Shown here: piece after piece, positions 17,030-27,281 of the stretch
How the letters are laid out: each line of letters opens with the position of its first letter
How positions within the stretch are numbered: position 1 is the stretch's first letter
NCBI RefSeq assembly: GCF_016127915.1
Contig: NZ_CP066059.1
Location: forward strand, 124,001 to 188,000
Direction of reading: 5' to 3'
Length of the DNA stretch: 64,000 nucleotides
DNA from: Streptococcus oralis
GTDB taxonomy: Bacteria; Bacillota; Bacilli; Lactobacillales; Streptococcaceae
Notes under the pieces: model-generated
Seen by the model: only the letters and a program-made list of their open reading frames with translations
Told to the model about the DNA's origin: nothing
Databases searched by the model: none
Position numbers and translations under genes: made by a program

Positions 17030-17060
17030 TTTCAAGAAAATTATAGTTTTTCGGAAAGAT
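17030..17060 (-). other. difSL chromosome-dimer resolution site
   Basis: The 31-bp sequence, read on the - strand, has arms ATCTTTCCGAA and AATTTTCTTGAAA around a short AACTAT centre. It agrees with the streptococcal difSL site as I recall it and lies next to xerS, which is the normal arrangement. It marks the replication terminus. Confidence 0.85.
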
Positions 17061-17091
17061 GTTATAAGTGTGTGATGGATTTTAGAAAAAC

Positions 17092-17128
17092 AAAGACCTG
17101 GTTCTGCAATTATAAAAACCAAGTCTTT
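17092..17128 (-). terminator. Terminator of the MepB-like gene
   Basis: AAAGAC-x-TGGTT (17092-17103) pairs with AACCA-x-GTCTTT (17117-17128); on the - strand GTTTTT follows. Confidence 0.7.
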
Positions 17129-17154
17129 TGTGTGTATGTAATCCGGCAATATGT

Positions 17155-17592
17155 TTATACTTTAATTTCTCTAAAATATTGCAATTGCCATTTTTGTGTT
17201 GCTCGAGCTGTTGTATTTAAATTTGAGCACCAAGGAGGATAAAATCGCATAGACATTTTTCCATTGCTATCTTTTGTCGACAGAATGTTTTTACGAATAG
17301 CCACCTCGTTTGGAATAATGAATAGTCCCCTCTTATCATTATCAATGATAACGATTATAAGTTCATTTCCTAAATCCTCATTGGTATAAGGAATGTTCTT
17401 GTTGTTTTGGTCTTTTTTCCAAAAAACTGTAAAATATCCTTCTTTTTTCGGTGTTCTTTTTGCCAAGCGGCATCTTTTATACCCTTGCTCTTCCTTTATA
17501 TTGATAAGAATACCTTCGTATTTTTCATTGTATTTTTCTTCAATGAAATCAAAATCACCATAAAAATTATATAAAACATCGAGTATTTTCAT
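17155..17592 (-). CDS. MepB-family protein
   Basis: The start is ATG 17592, which has AGGAGG 12 nt upstream; a longer frame from TTG 17616 would overlap that ribosome site. The 145-residue protein matches MepB features: EGYFTVFWKKD, a GLFIIPNEVAIRKNILS segment, RFYPPW and TQKWQLQYF at the C-terminus. MepB is named from the S. aureus mepRAB operon; its biochemical function is unknown. No MATE or MepR gene is adjacent here. Confidence 0.75.
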   Translation of the reverse strand: MKILDVLYNFYGDFDFIEEKYNEKYEGILINIKEEQGYKRCRLAKRTPKKEGYFTVFWKKDQNNKNIPYTNEDLGNELIIVIIDNDKRGLFIIPNEVAIRKNILSTKDSNGKMSMRFYPPWCSNLNTTARATQKWQLQYFREIKV

Positions 17593-17657
17593 TATGATGT
17601 ATATCCTCCTTAGCAAATAACTTTTCCAAAGAATAATACTGTTTCCAACAAAATCAG

Positions 17658-18398
17658 CTACCGACTATACTCATCTTTTTTATATATTACCATATAGCAG
17701 GATACCAAGATGATGAAGATTTTAAGCAGGTAGGTTTCGGATCGATCAGTGTCTATGGTTAGCTGAGACAAGACATTAATGATCGAATGTGTCATAACGC
17801 AAATCCAGAGATTCTTTGTTTTGTTATAAAGAGCTGAGAGTATGAAAGAATTCGTCAGCAATCCAAATAAAAACGGTAGAATTTGCAGAGTTGCTAGGGA
17901 ACCATCAATGTAAAAGAACAACAGATGCCAAATCGCCCAGCTGAAAAAGGTTAGGATTGTTGAGTGAAAATACGGTAGCTTCTCTTGTAAAATTGGTTGA
18001 AAGACATATCGCCATCCAATCTCTTCTATACCACCAAACACAATAAATTTGAAGAACATCAAAAATGGGAGATACCAGCTAAATTCTATTATTTTCCCAC
18101 CAAACCTTAGAAAAGAAAAATCAAGGATAATTAGGAAAAAAGATAATAAATAATGTTTATAACTAGTATGGATGTTAAAAAAATCTTTTACGATCTTCTT
18201 AAAATGAATATGAAAATAGTGATTTGCAACAATTATTCCCCAAAGAGCTGAAGAAATCCCACCAACAATGATTCCTAAAACAGTTAATAGATTGGAATGA
18301 ACAGAAAAATGATTCAAGAAAAAGAAAAGGAGACAAACTGATACTATTTGGCTAAATGTGCCTAGTAAATATATCGCAATTGCCTTATTTCTTTTCAT
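17658..18398 (-). CDS. CPBP-family (CAAX-like) intramembrane metalloprotease
   Basis: The 246-residue protein has about seven or eight membrane helices. The glutamate motif GGIEEIGWRYVF (EExxxR) is near residue 133, the second motif SWAIWHLLFF near residue 165, and a final conserved His in MTHSIIN. In Gram-positives these Abi/CPBP proteins include bacteriocin-immunity factors and prenyl-protein peptidases. No bacteriocin gene is next to it. AAGGA precedes the ATG. Confidence 0.8.
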   Translation of the reverse strand: MKRNKAIAIYLLGTFSQIVSVCLLFFFLNHFSVHSNLLTVLGIIVGGISSALWGIIVANHYFHIHFKKIVKDFFNIHTSYKHYLLSFFLIILDFSFLRFGGKIIEFSWYLPFLMFFKFIVFGGIEEIGWRYVFQPILQEKLPYFHSTILTFFSWAIWHLLFFYIDGSLATLQILPFLFGLLTNSFILSALYNKTKNLWICVMTHSIINVLSQLTIDTDRSETYLLKIFIILVSCYMVIYKKDEYSR

Positions 18399-18419
18399 AG
18401 AGAATCCTTCAAATTTATT

Positions 18420-18441
18420 TTACGTAAAATAAATTATGTAA
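18420..18441. repeat. 22-bp palindrome, copy C
   Basis: TTACGTAA-N6-TTATGTAA lies 5 bp after the stop of the chloride channel gene. Confidence 0.6.
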
Positions 18442-18446
18442 AAAAC

Positions 18447-19997
18447 TTACAACAACAAATCTTTGACTTTCCCAATTTCACTTTTTGGAATCACCAGGTG
18501 AATCATATCACCCAGATACATTCTAGTTGAGCCGTTAACTGTTTGGCTTTTGCCATTATGAACTTGGGTGGTGATGAGTACGTTATGTGGCAAGTTGAGC
18601 TCGTGAACCTGCTTTCCAGCTATCTTGTCAGATACAGGGATTTCAATTAGGGTAACTTCTCCTTCGTCTGTTGCTTCTTCTGGTAGTATTTTTTCAAGCA
18701 TGGCCTCATAGACTGGAGCACCCTTGAGTAGATCCATGACGATGTAGGCAACTAAGGTCACTAAGCCAAGTGGCATGAGGTTGCGAATATCTCCAACCAT
18801 TTCGGTTACGAGTATCATAGCAGTTAAGGGAGCCTTAGATATTGCCCCAAAGTAGCCACTCATCCCCAGAATGACAAATATAGGAAATTGTTCCTGACTG
18901 ACAAATCCAAGGTTGACACAAATAACACCGACTAGGGCACCTAGTAAGGAACCAAGCGCCAAAATGGGTAGGAAAATTCCTCCTGGGAGGCCGCTTCCAT
19001 AACTAATCATGCTCCAAATAAAGCGAATCAAAAAGTAAGCTAATAGAAGCTGAAAACTAAAATCTTGCTCAGTCAAAGAAAGAACGACCTGATTTCCACC
19101 ACCAAGAATTTGAGGTAAGAAAATTCCGACTGGTATGATGAGGATAAAGGCTAGGATTGGATAATAAGCTCTATCCAAATGGATTTTTTGACCAAGCCAT
19201 TCATAAATTTGACCAACATTGAGTACAGCTTTCTCATAGAGAAAACCAGAAAGCCCGAGAAAAACTCCCATAACCAGGTAAATCCAATACTGGTCTAGGG
19301 TCATGAGAGGAATATTGTCTGGCATATCTAGTACGGGTGTTAGGCCAAATATGAGTAGTGAGACAAAGTTTGCTACTAGACTGGCTGCTAGAGTTGAGAC
19401 CCAGAAAAAGCGGGAAAAATGGTGGTATACTTCTTCTACGACAAAGAGCAACCCAGCAATCGGAGCATTAAAGGCAGCAGCTAAGCCAGCTGCAGCACCA
19501 CTGGCAATCAGGGAGCGTTCCTCTACTAGGCTAGATTTGAGCCACTTGGCGATACCTTTACCACCAACAGCTCCAAGTTGAATACTCGGCCCTTCACGCC
19601 CTAGCATAAGACCACCGGCAATAGCAAGAATCCCTAATACATATTTCTTCCAGAGGACACTCCACCAGTTGAGGCTCATCAGTCCCTTCAGCTCGGCTTC
19701 GACTTGAGGAATTCCTGAACCCTTGATATCTTTTTCTGACCGAGTTAGTTTCGCACTAAGCCAGCAAACTATTAAATAAAATAGACCAATGATAAAAAGA
19801 TTGCGCACTAGGTGCGCTTGATCTTGATAAAGTCCTTGTATCAGGTGGAAGCCCTTTTCGATTAAGAAACGAAAGGATCCGACGATTACCCCGACGACGA
19901 GACCAACAATGATTCCTCGTCCAACTTGGGATAATATGGTGCTTGAGGCAAAGGCAAATTCTTTCTTGGAACTAAGTGTTTTTGACTGTTCCTCCAT
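18447..19997 (-). CDS. ClC-family chloride channel/antiporter with RCK_C (TrkA-C) domain
   Basis: The best start is ATG 19997, 8 nt from AGAGGAA; ATG 20003 is too close to it. The 516-residue protein has the three ClC selectivity motifs: GSGIPQVE (about residue 92), GREGPSIQLG with the gating Glu (about 132), and GSGLPGGIFLP (about 330). The C-terminal 80 residues form a TrkA-C-like ligand domain. It probably exchanges Cl- for H+ in acid resistance. It follows rnhB by 12 nt in the rbgA-rnhB operon. Confidence 0.88.
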   Translation of the reverse strand: MEEQSKTLSSKKEFAFASSTILSQVGRGIIVGLVVGVIVGSFRFLIEKGFHLIQGLYQDQAHLVRNLFIIGLFYLIVCWLSAKLTRSEKDIKGSGIPQVEAELKGLMSLNWWSVLWKKYVLGILAIAGGLMLGREGPSIQLGAVGGKGIAKWLKSSLVEERSLIASGAAAGLAAAFNAPIAGLLFVVEEVYHHFSRFFWVSTLAASLVANFVSLLIFGLTPVLDMPDNIPLMTLDQYWIYLVMGVFLGLSGFLYEKAVLNVGQIYEWLGQKIHLDRAYYPILAFILIIPVGIFLPQILGGGNQVVLSLTEQDFSFQLLLAYFLIRFIWSMISYGSGLPGGIFLPILALGSLLGALVGVICVNLGFVSQEQFPIFVILGMSGYFGAISKAPLTAMILVTEMVGDIRNLMPLGLVTLVAYIVMDLLKGAPVYEAMLEKILPEEATDEGEVTLIEIPVSDKIAGKQVHELNLPHNVLITTQVHNGKSQTVNGSTRMYLGDMIHLVIPKSEIGKVKDLLL

Positions 19998-20009
19998 AAT
20001 CATTTCCTC

Positions 20010-20789
20010 TTACTTATCTTTCTTGGTTGAAACTAGTGTTTTGACTGGTTCAAAACTGGTTCGGTGAATTGGGGTGACACCTAGTTTTTCCAATCCTTCT
20101 AGATGTTTAGCTGTTCCGTATCCTGCATTAGTTACAAAATCATATCCAGGATATTGATCATCATAGTCCTTCATCAATTCATCCCGTGTCACCTTAGCCA
20201 CTATAGATGCAGCTGCGATCGAGAGGGAGTTAGCATCTCCTTTGATAATGGAGGTTTGTGAAATTGGTAACTCCAGTTTCATGGCATCTATCAAGAGGTG
20301 CTCAGGTTGCGGACTGAGCTGAGAGATTGCTTCTTTCATGGCGAGTTTTGTCGCTTCATAGATATTGACTTGGTCAATAATGTGATTATCCATGGTACCA
20401 ATACCGATTGATAAAGCTTGGTCTTGAACGGCTTGAAAAATCTCCGCATGCTTCTTTTTAGGGATTTTCTTACTATCGTTGAGGCCTCTGATTTTACAAT
20501 TTTTAGGCAAGATTACCGCTGCTGCAACTACAGGTCCAGCCAGAGGACCACGGCCGACCTCATCAACACCTGCTATTAAGGTCACTCCTTGCTTGTAAAG
20601 CTCTTTTTCATAGGAAAGCATGGATTCCAAACGAAGGTCCTCATCCAGTTCAGCCTGTATGGCTTTTTTACGCTTGCTGATTTCCTTTTGAACCCCAGAA
20701 CGACTATCTTTTTCCAGTTCAGGAAAAAGAGGATTGTCTAATTCTTTGACAGTAGCCAGAAGTTCTTTGATTTCTTTAATCGTCGTCAT
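20010..20789 (-). CDS. rnhB: Ribonuclease HII
   Basis: The 259-residue protein has the RNase HII core: [20 protein letters not shown] near residue 74 with catalytic Asp-Glu, LIDAMKLEL, and [10 protein letters not shown]. It also has the Firmicute N-terminal extension of about 70 residues that binds the substrate. It removes ribonucleotides and RNA primers from DNA. It overlaps the end of rbgA by 14 nt, so they are translationally coupled. Confidence 0.95.
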   Translation of the reverse strand: MTTIKEIKELLATVKELDNPLFPELEKDSRSGVQKEISKRKKAIQAELDEDLRLESMLSYEKELYKQGVTLIAGVDEVGRGPLAGPVVAAAVILPKNCKIRGLNDSKKIPKKKHAEIFQAVQDQALSIGIGTMDNHIIDQVNIYEATKLAMKEAISQLSPQPEHLLIDAMKLELPISQTSIIKGDANSLSIAAASIVAKVTRDELMKDYDDQYPGYDFVTNAGYGTAKHLEGLEKLGVTPIHRTSFEPVKTLVSTKKDK

Positions 20790-21627
20790 CGATGTCGTCC
20801 AATGTATCTAAGGTATAGTTACCGAGTTTTCCATCACGGACTTCCTTGACGAAGAGGCTGTAAAAGCGGTCGTAGTCGTCTCGGAAACCAAGGGCACGTG
20901 TCATATCCATGATGATAACAGGTGCTTCTTCTTCTATCTTCATTTGTTTGAAGCGTTCAGCTAGCTTTTCTGGATAATGTTTTTTGAAATAATTGAGACC
21001 AAAAATGGTCACTTCATCCATAGGGAGCAACTGGTCTTTAATGGCTCCAGTCAAGGCTAGTTTCAAAGCAACGGTTTCGTCTTCAAATTTAGGCCAGAGA
21101 ATCCCTGGTGTGTCTAAAATTTCAAGGTCTTTATTGGTTTTAAGCCATTGTTGCCCCTTGGTAACACCTGGTTTATTGCCGACAACCGCAATCTTTTTCC
21201 CAGCCAAACGGTTCATGAGAGTTGACTTACCGGCATTTGGAATTCCGATAATCATGGTCCGCAAGGTTTCGATCTTGATACCGCGTTCTTTCTGGCGTGC
21301 AATCTTATCAGCCATGAGCTTTTTAGCGGCATCAGTCACAACTTTTACAGTTACTTGCTCTTTGGAGTTGATAGCCAGAGTTTGAATTCCCTGTGATTCA
21401 AAATACTGACGCCATTCTTTGGTCATTGCGGGGTCAGCCAGATCTGCCTTATTCAAAATCAAAAGCTTTGGTTTATCCCCAACAATCTTAGTTAACATAG
21501 GATTTTGACTAGATAAAGGTAGCCGAGCATCCACCAAAATCGTCACAAAATCAACAAATTTTAAATTCTCCTGAACTTGCCGCCGAGCCTTAGACATGTG
21601 GCCCGGAAACCATTGAATAGTAGCCAT
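20776..21627 (-). CDS. rbgA: Ribosome biogenesis GTPase RbgA (YlqF)
   Basis: The 283-residue protein is a circularly permuted GTPase: [11 protein letters not shown] at the start, G4 LNKADLAD (about residue 57), then G1 GIPNAGKST (about 128), and G3 DTPG. The C-terminal part forms the ANTAR-like RNA-binding domain. It matures the 50S ribosomal subunit at a late step. It heads the operon rbgA-rnhB-clc. Confidence 0.95.
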   Translation of the reverse strand: MATIQWFPGHMSKARRQVQENLKFVDFVTILVDARLPLSSQNPMLTKIVGDKPKLLILNKADLADPAMTKEWRQYFESQGIQTLAINSKEQVTVKVVTDAAKKLMADKIARQKERGIKIETLRTMIIGIPNAGKSTLMNRLAGKKIAVVGNKPGVTKGQQWLKTNKDLEILDTPGILWPKFEDETVALKLALTGAIKDQLLPMDEVTIFGLNYFKKHYPEKLAERFKQMKIEEEAPVIIMDMTRALGFRDDYDRFYSLFVKEVRDGKLGNYTLDTLDDIDDDD

Positions 21628-21686
21628 AATATTTTCCCCTTCCGACTAAAAAAAACGTAGTAAAAACGTTTTCTTTCTTACTACCT

Positions 21687-21714
21687 ATTCTATCATAAAT
21701 GAGGAACTTTTGCA
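21687..21714 (-). promoter_or_regulatory. Promoter of rbgA-rnhB-clc
   Basis: On the - strand, an extended -10 TGATAGAAT (TAGAAT at 21692-21687) and a weak TGCAAA -35 (21714-21709), 16 bp apart. A GTAGTAA/TTACTAC inverted repeat (21657-21684) lies in the leader. Confidence 0.6.
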
Positions 21715-21783
21715 CAGGCTTTGACCACAATAAATGACAAATAAAATAGGTCCGACACATCCTTGATGCCAGTCACGATTTAC

Positions 21784-21822
21784 TTGACTTTTTTTGCCAA
21801 CAGGTATATACTTAGTGTATAC
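21784..21822 (+). promoter_or_regulatory. Promoter and palindromic operator of the MazEF-like pair
   Basis: TTGACT (21784-21789), 17-bp spacer, TATACT (21807-21812). The palindrome GTATAtACTtAGTgTATAC (21804-21822) covers the -10 box. This is where an AbrB-fold antitoxin would bind to repress its own operon. Confidence 0.65.
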
Positions 21823-21842
21823 TAATTCGTGGAGGTAGAGCG

Positions 21843-22058
21843 ATGAATACAGTAAAGACTCGGAAGGTAGGGAATTCTCTCACTGTGACCATTCCTAAAA
21901 ATTTAGGTATGACAGAAGGTCAAGAAATGGTTGTCTACAAAGGGATTGACGGAGTCATTGTCTTAGCTCCAAAACTGAAAGATCCTTTTGATGGGATTAC
22001 TGATTTGAGAATGACAAATGATTTTGAAGGGGTAAGATCACTTGATAGCGAAATCTGA
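21843..22058 (+). CDS. MazE-like AbrB-family antitoxin
   Basis: The 71-residue protein has the swapped-hairpin AbrB/MazE DNA-binding motif, KVGNSLTVTIPKNLGM, at residues 8-23, and a short acidic C-terminus that would occupy the toxin. GGAGG lies 9 nt before the ATG. It is on the + strand in a - strand neighbourhood, as expected of a small mobile toxin-antitoxin module. The toxin start overlaps its 3' end. Confidence 0.82.
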   Translation: MNTVKTRKVGNSLTVTIPKNLGMTEGQEMVVYKGIDGVIVLAPKLKDPFDGITDLRMTNDFEGVRSLDSEI

Positions 22059-22398
22059 GTATATTCCTGAAAAGCAGGATATCATTTGGCTGGACTTTGA
22101 TCCATCAGTCGGTCGGGAGATTCAGAAAAGGCGACCTGCCTTGGTAGTTTCTAGGAGAGAATATGCCTTGCAAACTGGTTTTGTGGCTGTCTGTCCTATC
22201 ACTCATGGCCAACATCGTTTGGCTGAAAAAGGCTTGCTCGTTCCTGTCTCGTCGGACAAGGTAGATGGCGCTGTCAATCCATTTCAACTCTATACCTTTG
22301 ATTTTCGGATGCGTAATGCTCAAAAAATAACAAGAATGGACACACAATGTTTTCAGAAAGTCGTCCAACTTTACCAGTACATCTTTGGAGATACTTAA
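22042..22398 (+). CDS. MazF/PemK-type mRNA interferase toxin
   Basis: The start appears to be TTG 22042, overlapping the antitoxin by 17 nt. The 118-residue protein has MazF landmarks: DIIWLDFDPSVGREIQKRRP near residue 12 with the active-site Arg, ALVVSR, VCPIT with the conserved Thr, and a C-terminal helix. MazF toxins cut single-stranded mRNA at short motifs. Translation coupled to the antitoxin and the weak TTG start both keep its level low. Confidence 0.85.
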   Translation: MIAKSEYIPEKQDIIWLDFDPSVGREIQKRRPALVVSRREYALQTGFVAVCPITHGQHRLAEKGLLVPVSSDKVDGAVNPFQLYTFDFRMRNAQKITRMDTQCFQKVVQLYQYIFGDT

Positions 22399-22399
22399 A

Positions 22400-22434
22400 T
22401 CCTACCATGCATAGACAAGGTAGGATTTTTTCTA
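22400..22434. terminator. Bidirectional terminator
   Basis: AATCCTACC (22400-22408) pairs with GGTAGGATT (22421-22429); T residues follow. It lies between the convergent toxin gene and the gene downstream of rexA. Confidence 0.85.
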
Positions 22435-23610
22435 TATGAGTAACCTATCTAAAAACGGATGAAGACAATTGAGGAGAATCCCTCTAGTCCAACTTTCTTG
22501 TGCAGATGATAGATGTTCTGCCTGAAGGCATTCTTTTAGAAAATCGCGGACTTGTTCTGGTGCAATTTCAAACTCAAAGGCTTTCATCTTGTAGAAAAAA
22601 TCGATGAGATGCTCAGATAAGTATTCATCTGAAAAGAGTACTTCTCCACTTTTTCGATATTCTAATAGAAGCCGAGAAAATCTAGCTTTTTCATCAGGCA
22701 AATCCCGAAAATAGGAATTAAGAAGCCAAGTCTGCTTCTGCTTTCGTTCAATAGGATCTTGATTTGCAATACGCTGATCCTTTTCCAGCTCCTTTTGGTT
22801 TTGTTTAGCCTTGATAGCCCGTTCGTCTCTATTTTTACCAAAGAGGATTTTCTCCCATTTTCGTTCTTCTTGGGTCAAGGTTTCTGTAAAGCCAAAGTAA
22901 TCTTGATAGGCTCGTTCTGCAGGCCCCATGGCAAGAATGAGATTGTCAGCGTATTGCTTGGCGATTTTATCTCTTTTCTTACGTTCTTTCTCTGCTTGAA
23001 TCCGTAAATGCTGTTCGTAGTCGATTTTCTCCTTGCCTAGTTTGACAAGGTAGAGTTGGTCATCGGTCTTACCAAGTAAAAAAGGTTTGATACACTTTTC
23101 CAGCACTTCTTCCATACGAGCCTTCTTATTTGGCTCTGCCTTGGTCCAACTTCCACCTTGAAAGACTTCTAGGAAGAGCTGATAGTCTCTCTCAGGTGCG
23201 AATTGATTGCCACGATTGGCTTTGAAAACACCTTTCTCCCAAAACCATTTTAAAAGTCGTTCGTCAAAGTCGTTTTTATTAACCTTGATTTTTTCCTTTT
23301 TCTGAGCCTTTCTAGTTAGGTTTTCAACTTTTCTGAGTAGTTTTTCTTCCTCTTCTAGTTGCTGATCGAGGCTAATACGATGAAAATGGCGAACACAGTC
23401 ACTGCCGATAGGAAAAAGACGTTGACCAGTGGCATTGTTAAAAAGCTCGTAAGCGTACTTAATGGCATTTCCGCAGATACAATTACTGCGCCCAATACCA
23501 TTAAAAATCAAGGAAACTTCATTCCATTCCTTGGTAGCTTGATCCCAAGTATCGGCTTTTGAAGCCTGTAAAACCGCATCGTGTAGGGATTTTCTAACTG
23601 GAAGTGGCAT
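22432..23610 (-). CDS. Conserved hypothetical protein downstream of rexA
   Basis: The 392-residue soluble protein is rich in Lys, Glu and Arg. Near residues 44-72 it has a possible small metal site: SNCICGNAI and GSDCVRHF (Cys-x-Cys then Cys and His). The rest is mostly helical with coiled-coil-like stretches. I do not recognise a named family. AAAGGAG precedes the ATG and the gap to rexA is only 17 nt, so it is transcribed with the recombination nuclease. A role in DNA processing is only guessed from position. Confidence 0.65.
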   Translation of the reverse strand: MPLPVRKSLHDAVLQASKADTWDQATKEWNEVSLIFNGIGRSNCICGNAIKYAYELFNNATGQRLFPIGSDCVRHFHRISLDQQLEEEEKLLRKVENLTRKAQKKEKIKVNKNDFDERLLKWFWEKGVFKANRGNQFAPERDYQLFLEVFQGGSWTKAEPNKKARMEEVLEKCIKPFLLGKTDDQLYLVKLGKEKIDYEQHLRIQAEKERKKRDKIAKQYADNLILAMGPAERAYQDYFGFTETLTQEERKWEKILFGKNRDERAIKAKQNQKELEKDQRIANQDPIERKQKQTWLLNSYFRDLPDEKARFSRLLLEYRKSGEVLFSDEYLSEHLIDFFYKMKAFEFEIAPEQVRDFLKECLQAEHLSSAQESWTRGILLNCLHPFLDRLLI

Positions 23611-23627
23611 GAGGTCTCCTTTCTAGG

Positions 23628-26600
23628 TTATACTTTTACAACTTGAACCTCGTCTTTGCCAAGTAAGATCAAGTATTTTTCAATATTTTTAATAGAATAG
23701 GCTCGTGATAAAGCCTCTCCGTATAGCGCTAACTGGCCACGATAACGGTCTATGAGTTGACTTGGTTCGTCGTAACGGTCTGTTTTGTAGTCGAAAAGAA
23801 CGATACGATCCTTATAAAGAAGATAGCCATCCAAGATTCCACGAACAACAAAGTCTTCCTGACTCTTTTGGTCGCGTTTGAGCATGGAGAAAGGTTGCTC
23901 GCGATAAAGATGGCTGGTATTACCAAGAATCTCCTGACCAAGTGATGTGTCAAAGAAAGCTAGGATTTTAGAAAGATTGATTTTGTCTCTAACAGCTGGA
24001 CTAGTCTGAACTTGTTTGAGAGTTTCTGCCAGACTAGCAAGTGTTGGTTGCTGACTGAGGTCAATTCTCTGCATCAGTTCGTGGGTTGCACTACCAATCT
24101 CCGCTCCAGTTACCTTTTCTTTAGTTGAAAAATCTGGTAAATCAAAGCTGATTTGCTTTTCCGGTGATTGAGTTTGGTTAGCAATTTGTACCCCTTCCAT
24201 ATCCATAACGGGTTCGTAGAATTTCTTGATTTGGCTTGGGGTTTGAACACTTGATAGTTCAATGGCTGCGCGGTGAAGAGTATTATAAACTTCCACCTCT
24301 TTCAGCATTTCCAAAGCCTCTTTGATGGTTTCTGACTGGCGGTTGTCTGCTTGAGAGCTATCTTGTAGAGGACTCTTGTTTTCCAATTCTCCGATAGCTT
24401 CTCTGGTCAGCTGGTCTTCACCAACAAAACGATAGCTAAAGTTGAGATTGTCCTTGGCAAATACTTTGCTAATAGCCCAGATCCAATCTTGGAAATTTCT
24501 GGCTTGCAGTCTGGTATTGCTATCTAATTTTCCGTTATTTGCTGCTGGGTATTCCTTAGCTTCTAGCTTTTCACGAGAGCCCTTACCGACAAGATAAAGC
24601 TTTCTCTCGGCTCGCGTCATGGCAACATACAGCAGACGCATCTGCTCTGAGTAGCTAGCCAATTGCAGTTCTTCTTCATTCTGCGTATAGGTAAGGCTGG
24701 GAATGGAGAGTTTGATGGTTTTAGGATAGTGTGCTTCCACTGCTCCTGTTTCCACCTTGGCAATGTATTTGACACCAAGCCCATTTTGACGGCTGAGAAT
24801 GACGTCTGACATCGAGTCTTGCTTATTGAAGTCCTGATCCATATTGAGGATAAAGACATAAGGAAACTCCAGACCTTTACTCTTGTGAATGGTCATGAGC
24901 TCTACGGCGTCTTTTGGTGGTGCGACGGCTACGCTTGCGAGATCATGCTGGGCATCCAAAACCTGATCAATCATACGGATAAAACGAGACAAACCCTTGA
25001 AATTGCTCTTTTCAAACTGGTCTGCTCGCAGAGCTAGGGCATAAAGATTGGCTTGTCTGGCTGGACCATTGAGCAAAGCACCAACATAGTCATAGTAAAA
25101 ACGGTCATTATAAATCTTCCAAATCAAGTCGTAGAGTGAGTGAACTTTGGCATACAAGCGCCAAGAATCTAAAATATCCATGAATTGATTTAGTTTTTCA
25201 GCTAGAGCGGTGTGGATTAAGTTTTTCTGGCTAGCTGCTTGTTTTTGAGCATTGACCAGTTTCTCATAGAGATTTTCTTGGATTTTATCCTCTGCTTTCT
25301 GAAGGGACAAACGTGCTAACTCGTCCTCATCAAAACCAAACATAGGGGACTTCATAAGGGCAACCAAGGCGTAGTCTTGCAGGGGATTGTGGATGACACG
25401 AAGCGTATCCAGCATGACTTGTACTTCTAGGGATTGGAGATAGTTGTTTTGCTCACCGTCGGTTTTAACTGGAATTCCGTACTCAGACAGTGCGAGTAGA
25501 ATCTGGTCATTTCGACTGCGACTGGAAGTCAAAAGGGCAATTTCCTTAAAGGCTACACCTTTCTCTTGATGGAGCTTCAAGATTTCCTTGATGACCAGAC
25601 GCATTTCACCAGTTAGTTTCGATTCTGTTTGGCTCTCTTCCTCCTCTTGCCCACTATCGTCCTTATCGTAGAGGAGAAATTCTGCCTTGTTGTCTGGATT
25701 AGGAGTCAGCTTGGTATTGGCAAAAACAAGCTGGTGCATGCTATCATAGTTGATTTCGCCGACCTCTTGGTCCATAAGGCGTGCAAAAACATCATTGGTT
25801 GCAGACAGCACTTCTGAACTACTACGGAAATTTTCCTTAAGAAGAATCAACTTGCCTTCTTTATGATTTTGCGCATAGCGTTGGAATTTTTCATTGAAAA
25901 TTTGGGGATCTGCCTGACGGAAACGGTAGATGGATTGCTTGATATCTCCCACCATAAAGCGATTGTGACCATTCGACAGCAATTCCAGCATCCGTTCTTG
26001 AATGTGATTAGTATCCTGATACTCATCGACCATGACTTCATGAAATCGTTCCTGATAAGCCTCGCGGACTTTAGGGAAATTCTCTAAAATCTCAATGGTG
26101 TAATGGCTGATATCAGCGAATTCAAAGGCATTTTCCAAACGTTTACGCTCACGATAAGCCTCCACAAAATCACTCATAAAGGTTTGGAAGGTTTTAGCTA
26201 GCTCCCAAGTATCTTCATGATAATGTTCTTGGTAGTCGAGAATCGTTATCTGGTCCGCCAGTTGTCCTAGTTTAGAAAACAGGGTCTTTCTTTCATCGTT
26301 ATAGGCATCAGCCAGTGTCTTCAAATCGGCCTTACGACTAGAGTTAGCCAGAGCTCGACCATTTTTCTCCTTAGAGATGGCAACAACACGTGCAAGCACT
26401 GCTCGATAAGCCTGGCTATCGGACTCTTGATTTAAGGAGCCAATTTCATCCAGAACCAGCTGCACATTTTCTAAATAGGCAGCTTTTGGAAACTCCTTGG
26501 CATCGTTATCCAGATGATAACGAAAGAAACTTTCCAAGTCCCAAAGCGCCTGCTTGATTTGCTCAGTTAATTTGTCTTTTTCAATTACAAAGTCAGCTTC

Positions 26601-27281
26601 TTCAAACCCTTTGAGAAAAGACTCGTTCAACCATTTTTGGGGACTGCTGGTGGATTGGAGGAAATCATATATTTTGTAGACTTGCTGGCGCAGACCACGT
26701 TCATCCTTGCCACGCCCAGCAAAGTTTTTCACCAAACGACTAAAGGTCTCTTTATTTTCACCTGGGTAATGGGCTTCAAACACCTGATGAAAAACTTCGT
26801 TTTTGAGGATTAACTGTTCACTTTCATTTTGTAGAATACGGAAATTTGGTGCAATATCAATCAGATAGCCATGTTTACCGAGGAACTTTTGTGTGAAGGA
26901 GTCCATAGTTCCGATGGCCGCGTTTGGCAGATCTGCCAACTGACGTCCCAAGTGTTGTTTGAGATCAACATCTCTACTTTCTTGGATTTGCTTGCTGATT
27001 TTTTTCTCCAAGCGCTCCTTTAGTTCAGTAGCAGCCTTGACGGTAAAGGTCGAGATAAAGAGTTGGCTGATTTCCACACCTCGCGCTAACTGATCCAGAA
27101 TGCGCTCGGCCATAACAAAGGTCTTCCCTGAACCAGCAGACGCTGAAACAAGGATATTTTGCCCTGCGGTATAAATGGCTTCGATTTGCTCAGCTGTTTT
27201 CTTTTGTTCCTTGTTCGAACTCGCTTCTGCTTCTTGCAGTTTTTGAATTTCTTCCTCAGTTAAAAAGGAAATGGGCTTCAT
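23628..27281 (-). CDS. rexA: ATP-dependent helicase/nuclease subunit A (AddA/RexA)
   Basis: The 1217-residue protein is a UvrD-type helicase with a C-terminal RecB-family nuclease. The Walker [17 protein letters not shown] is at about residue 46; the DEAD-like box VDEYQDTN near 405; [15 protein letters not shown] near 805; and the nuclease motif [10 protein letters not shown] near 1165. With RexB it processes double-strand ends to Chi sites for RecA-dependent repair and degrades foreign linear DNA. It overlaps rexB by 4 nt. Confidence 0.97.
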   Translation of the reverse strand: MKPISFLTEEEIQKLQEAEASSNKEQKKTAEQIEAIYTAGQNILVSASAGSGKTFVMAERILDQLARGVEISQLFISTFTVKAATELKERLEKKISKQIQESRDVDLKQHLGRQLADLPNAAIGTMDSFTQKFLGKHGYLIDIAPNFRILQNESEQLILKNEVFHQVFEAHYPGENKETFSRLVKNFAGRGKDERGLRQQVYKIYDFLQSTSSPQKWLNESFLKGFEEADFVIEKDKLTEQIKQALWDLESFFRYHLDNDAKEFPKAAYLENVQLVLDEIGSLNQESDSQAYRAVLARVVAISKEKNGRALANSSRKADLKTLADAYNDERKTLFSKLGQLADQITILDYQEHYHEDTWELAKTFQTFMSDFVEAYRERKRLENAFEFADISHYTIEILENFPKVREAYQERFHEVMVDEYQDTNHIQERMLELLSNGHNRFMVGDIKQSIYRFRQADPQIFNEKFQRYAQNHKEGKLILLKENFRSSSEVLSATNDVFARLMDQEVGEINYDSMHQLVFANTKLTPNPDNKAEFLLYDKDDSGQEEEESQTESKLTGEMRLVIKEILKLHQEKGVAFKEIALLTSSRSRNDQILLALSEYGIPVKTDGEQNNYLQSLEVQVMLDTLRVIHNPLQDYALVALMKSPMFGFDEDELARLSLQKAEDKIQENLYEKLVNAQKQAASQKNLIHTALAEKLNQFMDILDSWRLYAKVHSLYDLIWKIYNDRFYYDYVGALLNGPARQANLYALALRADQFEKSNFKGLSRFIRMIDQVLDAQHDLASVAVAPPKDAVELMTIHKSKGLEFPYVFILNMDQDFNKQDSMSDVILSRQNGLGVKYIAKVETGAVEAHYPKTIKLSIPSLTYTQNEEELQLASYSEQMRLLYVAMTRAERKLYLVGKGSREKLEAKEYPAANNGKLDSNTRLQARNFQDWIWAISKVFAKDNLNFSYRFVGEDQLTREAIGELENKSPLQDSSQADNRQSETIKEALEMLKEVEVYNTLHRAAIELSSVQTPSQIKKFYEPVMDMEGVQIANQTQSPEKQISFDLPDFSTKEKVTGAEIGSATHELMQRIDLSQQPTLASLAETLKQVQTSPAVRDKINLSKILAFFDTSLGQEILGNTSHLYREQPFSMLKRDQKSQEDFVVRGILDGYLLYKDRIVLFDYKTDRYDEPSQLIDRYRGQLALYGEALSRAYSIKNIEKYLILLGKDEVQVVKV

